DNA of 26,091 bases from a virus. Within the stretch, counting starts at the first letter, position 1, and each line of letters begins with the position of its first letter. Positions 22,013 through 26,091 of the stretch are shown here, piece by piece. The notes beneath the pieces are model-generated. The model did not search any database. It had not been told where the DNA came from and saw only the letters and a list, made by a program, of their open reading frames with translations. The DNA lies in the IMG/VR virus record IMGVR_UViG_3300034166_001444, positions 1-26,091 of that record; one strand, written 5' to 3'. Position numbers and translations under genes: made by a program.

Positions 22013-22601
22013 ACACCTGTGTGACAAGCATTCATACACTAGGCTTTCTTTTGCGGACCCACTAAAGCGGGTAGTTGAAACCTTTCTTATTGAACTAGGT
22101 TACGACCACAGCTGCACTTATTCGCTACTGCGCGGCTCTCTCAAAGAAGTGAGACTCCCCGAGATCGGCACGACCCCCCGTCACCTGATGCGTACCCTTG
22201 GGACAGAGTGGGGGCGTCAATGTGTCCATCCTGATGTATGGGTCACCATTGCTGATAAGCACATCTCCCGCGCCTTGTCCGAGGGTCGAAATGTCGTCAT
22301 TGATGATCTACGTTTCCCGAATGAATACGACCTATTGGTCAACAAGTACAACGCTACCATTTGGCACATAACCCGTGATCTGCATACCAAGGACAGCACC
22401 CACGCTAGCGATGGAGCTTTAGAAAATAAATTCTTTACCGGATACATAAATAACAACAGCACTATTGTTGAGTTGCTCTCCTACGTCGATCTCCTCCTTC
22501 TTCCCCTCACCTGCTCAACAAAAAAGCCCCCTGAGCCTGACGATAGGAATAGGAATACTGTTGGCACAAGACTGTGCATATCCGCATCATCACCAACGTA
22601 A
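21948..22601 (+). CDS. Deoxynucleoside monophosphate kinase
   Basis: The product has 217 residues. The P-loop is GAGKST (14-19). LSFADPLKRVV, TPRHLMRTLGTEWGRQCVHP with DVWV, and VVIDDLRFPNEYDLL (Walker B-like) match the T4 gene 1 type dNMP kinase family, which phosphorylates dTMP and other dNMPs. It sits directly before thyX, so the product of ThyX (dTMP) is its likely substrate. The last 25 residues (after about 190) are polar and may be a non-conserved extension. Confidence 0.82.
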   Translation: MAPHVIALYSSAPGAGKSTVARHLCDKHSYTRLSFADPLKRVVETFLIELGYDHSCTYSLLRGSLKEVRLPEIGTTPRHLMRTLGTEWGRQCVHPDVWVTIADKHISRALSEGRNVVIDDLRFPNEYDLLVNKYNATIWHITRDLHTKDSTHASDGALENKFFTGYINNNSTIVELLSYVDLLLLPLTCSTKKPPEPDDRNRNTVGTRLCISASSPT

Positions 22602-22613
22602 TGCACAACCGCC

Positions 22614-24365
22614 ATGACACTCCCTGATCCCCGTTTCCGCGTCGAACTAATTGCTCAGACACCTAATCCCCAGCGGGTAATCTGGGCGGCCATGCACCAG
22701 GACTACAGCGAGGGCTTCGTGGCCGCTGAGCGGGAGGCCTGGCCCGATGAGAAACGGTCCGGTGAGATATGTGTTAAGCGGCTACTTGCTGGAGATAGGG
22801 GCCATTATGGATGTTATGACTCTATTACAGAAGTCCTAACAAGTGACGGGTGGATGGCTTGGCCAGATGTAAAGGAGCAGTGGGACTCTGACTGCAGTCC
22901 CAATCTTCTAGCCGTTGACATCGCAAATGGAACCTGTCACTTCGAGGCACCCAAGGACATACAGGCCATCGAGTTACTCAATGGTGACCAACTCTATTCG
23001 CTAGGCAGCCAGTACCTAAACTTTGCGGTGACCCTTGACCATCGAATGGTCGTAAGCCATCGGCAGACTGGAGGTGCATTCAGCTCATGGTATTTCAAGC
23101 GGGCTATAGATGTACTAGGGAAGCCTGTCCGCTACTTGCTGAATTCCTGCCTGGCGTCCGATTGCCGCAGCCTGCCTGACGACATGCCAGTAGACGCAGA
23201 TCCACTGACCGCGTTCAAGCTCGCTGGCTTTTTCTTTGGTGATGGCTTGAGATCTAACAACAAAAATCCCTTTTGCATTCGTTTTCGCATTAGAAGACCA
23301 CGCAAGATCGCCTACCTTTTAAGCCTTGGATTGCCAACAGAAGAGAAAAAGGGGGACCGATACACCATCGCCCGCCCAGACCTGGCACGGTGGATTCACA
23401 AACATTTTTCTAATAGTTCGGGCAAAGTTGTGCCTGTCTGGATCTTGACACTACCAGAGGAATTGGTCGCAGCCTTCTGGGATGGACTCAAGAACAGCGA
23501 CGGAACCAGGATTGTAGAAAAGAGCTGGGCTTATGACAGCTCTGACAAGGAAAGCCTAGATCTTATTCAGGCGTTGGCCCACATAAATGGTTTTTCGGCA
23601 AATATGTCGTTAAATAATCTCAACGAAGGGCCCGAACATGCAAATCATAGGCCTTGCTGGAGGCTAACCATCGCCGAAAACTCTACGCGAAGAGTAGAGG
23701 CATGCTATGGGAGAAGTCCAGGGGTATCTGAGTCGCTAATTGACTATTCCGGTTTTGTTTATTGCGCCACGGTTTCCACTGGTGCGCTAATGGTTCGCAG
23801 GAAAAACAAAGTATTTGTATCCGGCAACTGCCTAGAGCATCCGGCCATCACACTAAACGTAGGCTGGTTTCCTCACTCTGTAATGCAACAGGCTAGGACT
23901 CACAGAGTAGGAGTAAGTTTTGATGTCCAGAGCATGAGATATTCGGGACAACGAATCTGTGATGCTGCAGAGGGAAGGCTAAAGATTGAAGATGTATTTT
24001 ATCTTAGGCCTGTTGGTGACTATGCAGATCGTCAAGGCAAAAAGTACACCTACACGGCTGATCAGCGAGCAATCGACTTAAACACTTGCCACCTTGCCGC
24101 TGAGCGTTATTGGGATCTGATGGCGGCAGGTTTTGCAGAGGAGCACGCTCGCGGCATCCTGCCCTTTGACTATCGCCAGCACTTCGTGGTCAGCTTCAGC
24201 TTGCGGGCCTTCCTCCACTTCCTTGACCTGCGGGCGAAGCTCGATGCCCAGGAGGAAATCCGCGCCCTGTGTGATCTGATGTGGCCCCACCTAGAGGCCT
24301 GGGTCCCCGAGATCGCCGGCTGGTACGCCAAGACCCGCCTGCACAAAGCCCGCCTCGCCCCCTGA
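22614..24365 (+). CDS. thyX: Flavin-dependent thymidylate synthase ThyX with in-frame intein
   Basis: The product has 583 residues before splicing. Residues 1-66 and 406-583 form a 244-residue ThyX, about the usual size. The N-extein ends AGDRGHYG and the C-extein begins CLEHPAITLN, then VGWFPHSVMQQARTHRVGVS with FDVQSMRYSG, the ThyX RHRxxS...S.RY region. ThyX methylates dUMP using FAD and methylenetetrahydrofolate. The intein occupies residues 67-405. Dcd and the dNMP kinase supply the steps before and after. Confidence 0.92.
   Translation: MTLPDPRFRVELIAQTPNPQRVIWAAMHQDYSEGFVAAEREAWPDEKRSGEICVKRLLAGDRGHYGCYDSITEVLTSDGWMAWPDVKEQWDSDCSPNLLAVDIANGTCHFEAPKDIQAIELLNGDQLYSLGSQYLNFAVTLDHRMVVSHRQTGGAFSSWYFKRAIDVLGKPVRYLLNSCLASDCRSLPDDMPVDADPLTAFKLAGFFFGDGLRSNNKNPFCIRFRIRRPRKIAYLLSLGLPTEEKKGDRYTIARPDLARWIHKHFSNSSGKVVPVWILTLPEELVAAFWDGLKNSDGTRIVEKSWAYDSSDKESLDLIQALAHINGFSANMSLNNLNEGPEHANHRPCWRLTIAENSTRRVEACYGRSPGVSESLIDYSGFVYCATVSTGALMVRRKNKVFVSGNCLEHPAITLNVGWFPHSVMQQARTHRVGVSFDVQSMRYSGQRICDAAEGRLKIEDVFYLRPVGDYADRQGKKYTYTADQRAIDLNTCHLAAERYWDLMAAGFAEEHARGILPFDYRQHFVVSFSLRAFLHFLDLRAKLDAQEEIRALCDLMWPHLEAWVPEIAGWYAKTRLHKARLAP
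22812..23828 (+). other. Intein with LAGLIDADG homing endonuclease inside ThyX
   Basis: The element has 339 residues. It begins with Cys (CYDSITEVLTSDGW), has a TxxH-type block (VTLDHRMVVSH), two LAGLIDADG motifs (LAGFFFGDG and VAAFWDGLKNSDG), and ends ATVSTGALMVRRKNKVFVSGN before Cys+1. The catalytic Cys1, terminal Asn405 and Cys+1 are in place. The penultimate residue is Gly where most inteins have His. The insertion point is just before the conserved LEHP of ThyX. Spliced product and mobility of the endonuclease are inferred from the motifs. Confidence 0.9.
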
Positions 24366-24370
24366 AGACA
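24351..24370 (+). repeat. 20-bp direct repeat, left copy (end of thyX)
   Basis: This copy is identical to 25223-25242. It covers the last codons and stop of thyX plus 5 bp. The match ends abruptly on both sides. Confidence 0.95.
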
Positions 24371-24449
24371 TCATGCGACGGGCTTGCGGTCTTGCTGAGT
24401 TGCTGCCTTGCTGAGGAAAGCAGTTCCAGTAGCGCCTCATTCAGGAACA

Positions 24450-24481
24450 GGTTGACAAAACCTATCAACCCTGTCTAGGAT
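24450..24481 (+). promoter_or_regulatory. Promoter overlapped by GGTTGA inverted repeat
   Basis: TTGACA (24452-24457), an 18-bp spacer and TAGGAT (24476-24481) form a candidate sigma-70 promoter. GGTTGA (24450-24455) and TCAACC (24465-24470) form an inverted repeat over the -35. The same half-sites occur upstream of ssb. It lies about 78 bp before the AT-rich gene. Confidence 0.6.
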
Positions 24482-24512
24482 GCAATCGAACAGCAGGCCC
24501 CGGCCAGCTGAC

Positions 24513-24535
24513 CACACACACACACACACACACAC
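24513..24535 (+). repeat. (CA)11 dinucleotide repeat
   Basis: Eleven CA units plus one C lie between the promoter and the start of the next gene. Such repeats are rare in phages and can change length by slippage, altering the leader. Confidence 0.95.
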
Positions 24536-24558
24536 CAAATAAAAGTCGCCCAGCCCTT

Positions 24559-25212
24559 ATGGTCACAACGCAACTGTCTACTGTTGACACCTGGAGAAGT
24601 GACATCAAGCACGCAACGCTTCTACATAATGAAGCCCGCAAAAAAGCTGAACCTTATGCAATATGGGACAGGGAAAGCAGGGTTGTTTTCGTCAGCGAAG
24701 TCCAAGGTATGTCCATGGAGCAACTGCGAACGTTGGCTGATGACTTGAGAATTGTAATCACAAGTCTAAATGACCGAATAAGCACGGAATACGTACTCCT
24801 TGCTGAGTGCCCGCAAGATAAGCCAATGGTGGCCCGCGACATCAGAAAAAAGATTAGAAGGCTAATTGCAAGAAAAGAGCAATGCAAATATGTCATGTTA
24901 GAAGCGACTAGGTATAAAAAGCACCTCAATAGAGAGGCGAACAAGCCGAAAGAAAAGCCCATGAAGCTTAATAACAGAGACGAAAACAAGCATGTAACCT
25001 TTTTGCGTGTACAAAAAAAGATGGAGTATTTAAGTCGAAAAAGGCAATTTGAAATCTTGGCTGACAGATTTGGTGCAGATACTCTCGCCGATCTTGAAAA
25101 GGAAGCTGTAACGGCTTCTATCGAACCTTTTACGCAATGGGCAAGAGAAAATGACGTAGAGCAAAACATCGTTGATCACATCATCTTCCATGCGCTGAGA
25201 AAGGGGGCCTGA
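24559..25212 (+). CDS. Unknown helical, charged protein (moron-like)
   Basis: The product has 217 residues, mostly helical and charged (VARDIRKKIRRLIARKEQ, HVTFLRVQKKMEYLSRKRQF). There are no transmembrane segments and no motif was recognised. The coding sequence is AT-richer than its neighbours. It has its own promoter at 24452-24481 and a terminator-like hairpin at its stop, and it lies within a unit flanked by 20-bp direct repeats. These features suggest a gene acquired by insertion and expressed independently. Confidence 0.7.
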   Translation: MVTTQLSTVDTWRSDIKHATLLHNEARKKAEPYAIWDRESRVVFVSEVQGMSMEQLRTLADDLRIVITSLNDRISTEYVLLAECPQDKPMVARDIRKKIRRLIARKEQCKYVMLEATRYKKHLNREANKPKEKPMKLNNRDENKHVTFLRVQKKMEYLSRKRQFEILADRFGADTLADLEKEAVTASIEPFTQWARENDVEQNIVDHIIFHALRKGA

Positions 25213-25221
25213 CCCCCTTTT
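25200..25221 (+). terminator. Hairpin terminator containing the stop codon
   Basis: AAAGGGGG-CCTGA-CCCCCTTT with one more T forms an 8-bp stem. The TGA stop of the preceding gene is in the loop (25210-25212). The T-run is short (4), so efficiency is uncertain. Confidence 0.6.
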
Positions 25222-25222
25222 A

Positions 25223-25242
25223 CGCCTCGCCCCCTGAAGACA
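25223..25242 (+). repeat. 20-bp direct repeat, right copy
   Basis: This is the second copy of 24351-24370, placed immediately before the ATG at 25243. It carries a duplicated thyX 3' end (sequence coding RLAP and the stop), which supports insertion of the 872-bp unit between thyX and the small gene that follows. Confidence 0.95.
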
Positions 25243-25476
25243 ATGAGAATCATTATCACCAGCGCTTTCCCCCTCGACCCCAGCTCCCCCGACCTTTGCA
25301 ACTGGGAATTACGCGACGGCCCCGAGGAGATCTTCACCGAGACCGGAACCACTCTCAGCCTCTACTCCGCTTTCGCCGAGATCTGCCAGGCCCGGGCCCG
25401 ACTCGCAGTACACATCACAGGAGAACCGGATCCCGAGGAGCTGCTCCCTGCACCTGAGTTCTCCCCGGATCACTGA
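25243..25476 (+). CDS. Small unknown protein (77 aa)
   Basis: The product has 77 residues, acidic (MRIIITSAFPLDPSSPDLCN, then EEIFTETGTTLSLYSAFAEI). Its ATG directly follows the 20-bp repeat. If the insertion is removed, its start would fall five bases after the thyX stop, with GAAG as a ribosome site, consistent with an original thyX operon. It is GC-rich like the ThyX C-extein. No family was recognised. Confidence 0.5.
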   Translation: MRIIITSAFPLDPSSPDLCNWELRDGPEEIFTETGTTLSLYSAFAEICQARARLAVHITGEPDPEELLPAPEFSPDH

Positions 25477-25571
25477 CTGTCCCCAGACCATCCGCCCCCT
25501 CGCACACGTCTCCCCCTGCAGCAGCACATCCCACCCCTCTGCCATGACCACTGACCCAGCATGCTTTACAG

Positions 25572-25596
25572 TTGCCTAACCAAATCCGGTTGGCAA
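25572..25596 (+). promoter_or_regulatory. Hairpin just upstream of the sigma-factor start
   Basis: TTGCC-T-AACC pairs with GGTT-GGCAA around the loop AAATCC, a 9-bp stem with one bulged T. It ends 7 bp before the ATG at 25604, where a ribosome site or operator would lie. There is no T-tract, so a terminator is unlikely. Confidence 0.5.
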
Positions 25597-25603
25597 GCTA
25601 TGT

Positions 25604-26091
25604 ATGACCCGATCTGAAATACAGTCCTATTTAGACGATCTAGGTCGTTACCCTATTCTCACCAAGGAGACGCAACTTCGTCATTGCTACAACATCCACG
25701 CTTGGGTGAACCACCCTGACGGAAAAGAGAACTGTCCTAAGAAGATACGACGCTTGGGCAGACGTTCCATGGAAGCTATGGTTCAAACTAATCTGCGCTT
25801 GGTCCTATCTGTTGCTAAGAACTACCAAAATCGCGGTTTAGACCTTGCAGATTTAATCCAAGAAGGGAACCTAGGCCTCATACGCGGTCTCGAACTTTTC
25901 GATCCAACTCGCGGCTACACAGTCAGCACTTACAGCTACTGGTGGATCCGTCAATCCATCACCCGTGCATTGCATGTCCGTGGTCGTGCCATACGTCTCC
26001 CTATCAATATTCACGAAGTCATAAGTCAAGCCGAGAAAGCCACCGCTGAATTCACCGCAGAGCACAGACGCAGCCCCACTATCGCTGAACT
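25604..26091 (+). CDS. RNA polymerase sigma factor, sigma-70 family (3' partial)
   Basis: The start is ATG 25604, and 162 complete codons are visible before the window ends. Region 1.2 (SEIQSYLDDLGRYPILTKET) is followed by region 2 (AMVQTNLRLVLSVAKNYQNR, GLDLADLIQEGNLGLIRGLE, FDPTRGYTVSTYSYWWIRQS, ITRAL) and the start of region 3 (RGRAIRLPINIHEVISQAEK). This matches cyanobacterial primary or group 2 sigma factors. Regions 3.2 and 4 lie beyond the edge. It could direct host RNA polymerase to phage promoters. Confidence 0.92.
   Translation, partial: MTRSEIQSYLDDLGRYPILTKETQLRHCYNIHAWVNHPDGKENCPKKIRRLGRRSMEAMVQTNLRLVLSVAKNYQNRGLDLADLIQEGNLGLIRGLELFDPTRGYTVSTYSYWWIRQSITRALHVRGRAIRLPINIHEVISQAEKATAEFTAEHRRSPTIAE

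Noticed and set aside
1-26091. CRISPR array
   Set aside because: No regularly spaced short repeats with unique spacers were seen; repeats present are the fibre duplication, 20-bp pair, arm sites and CA tract.

Overview
This window looks like about 26 kb of a temperate, tailed cyanobacterial phage, or the same genome as a prophage. Phage markers are tail-tube, tail-fibre and collar-domain genes, a family A DNA polymerase, a primase-helicase and a tyrosine integrase beside a tRNA-like attachment site. Cyanobacterial markers are a cyAbrB-type regulator, a cyanobacterial-style primary-like sigma factor and a ThyX whose flanks read like picocyanobacterial ThyX. A Synechococcus/Cyanobium-like host is an inference. 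Base composition is mosaic: AT-richer structural and replication genes, and GC-rich tail-fibre, transposon and integrase segments.

Layout. Bases 1-8605 (+ strand) are tail genes: a fibre with a collar-type tip and His-x-His repeats, two paralogous tail proteins (one with a large inserted domain), two tail-tube-like proteins, two small membrane proteins, small beta-rich proteins, a long second fibre and further tail-tip genes. This block ends in a 24-codon stump of a tail gene at 8602-8676. Next, on the minus strand, come an L,D-transpeptidase-like gene (8673-9269) and an IS200/IS605-type element encoding only TnpB (about 9283-10600). Then come a small HTH gene, a tRNA-Pro 3' half serving as a probable attP with short repeats on both sides, the integrase and a probable excisionase.

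From 12701 to 18876 a minus-strand operon reads primase-helicase, Pol I, cyAbrB, a small protein, dCTP deaminase and a small protein. From about 19057 the genes diverge onto the plus strand: an unknown gene, an ssDNA-binding protein, a Cro-like regulator, a PD-(D/E)XK nuclease, a small membrane protein, a dNMP kinase, ThyX split by an intein, an AT-rich unknown gene, a small gene and a sigma factor that runs off the window. Dcd, ThyX and the dNMP kinase together would raise dTTP. Primase-helicase, Pol I, SSB and the nuclease form the replication/recombination set. Sigma factor, cyAbrB and the Cro-like protein are candidate transcriptional controls.

The most interesting items are: (i) a concentric quasi-palindrome with a perfect 25-bp inverted repeat and about seven TGATA-type motifs inside the 3' end of the primase gene, a candidate origin; (ii) an 872-bp unit holding one unknown gene with its own promoter and terminator, bounded by perfect 20-bp direct repeats, i.e. 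a moron-like insertion; (iii) a ThyX intein with a LAGLIDADG endonuclease and a non-His penultimate residue; (iv) GGTTGA/TCAACC inverted repeats at two promoters, a candidate regulon; and (v) the attP with repeated AGTCCAC sites. All functions are read from sequence patterns; no database search was possible.
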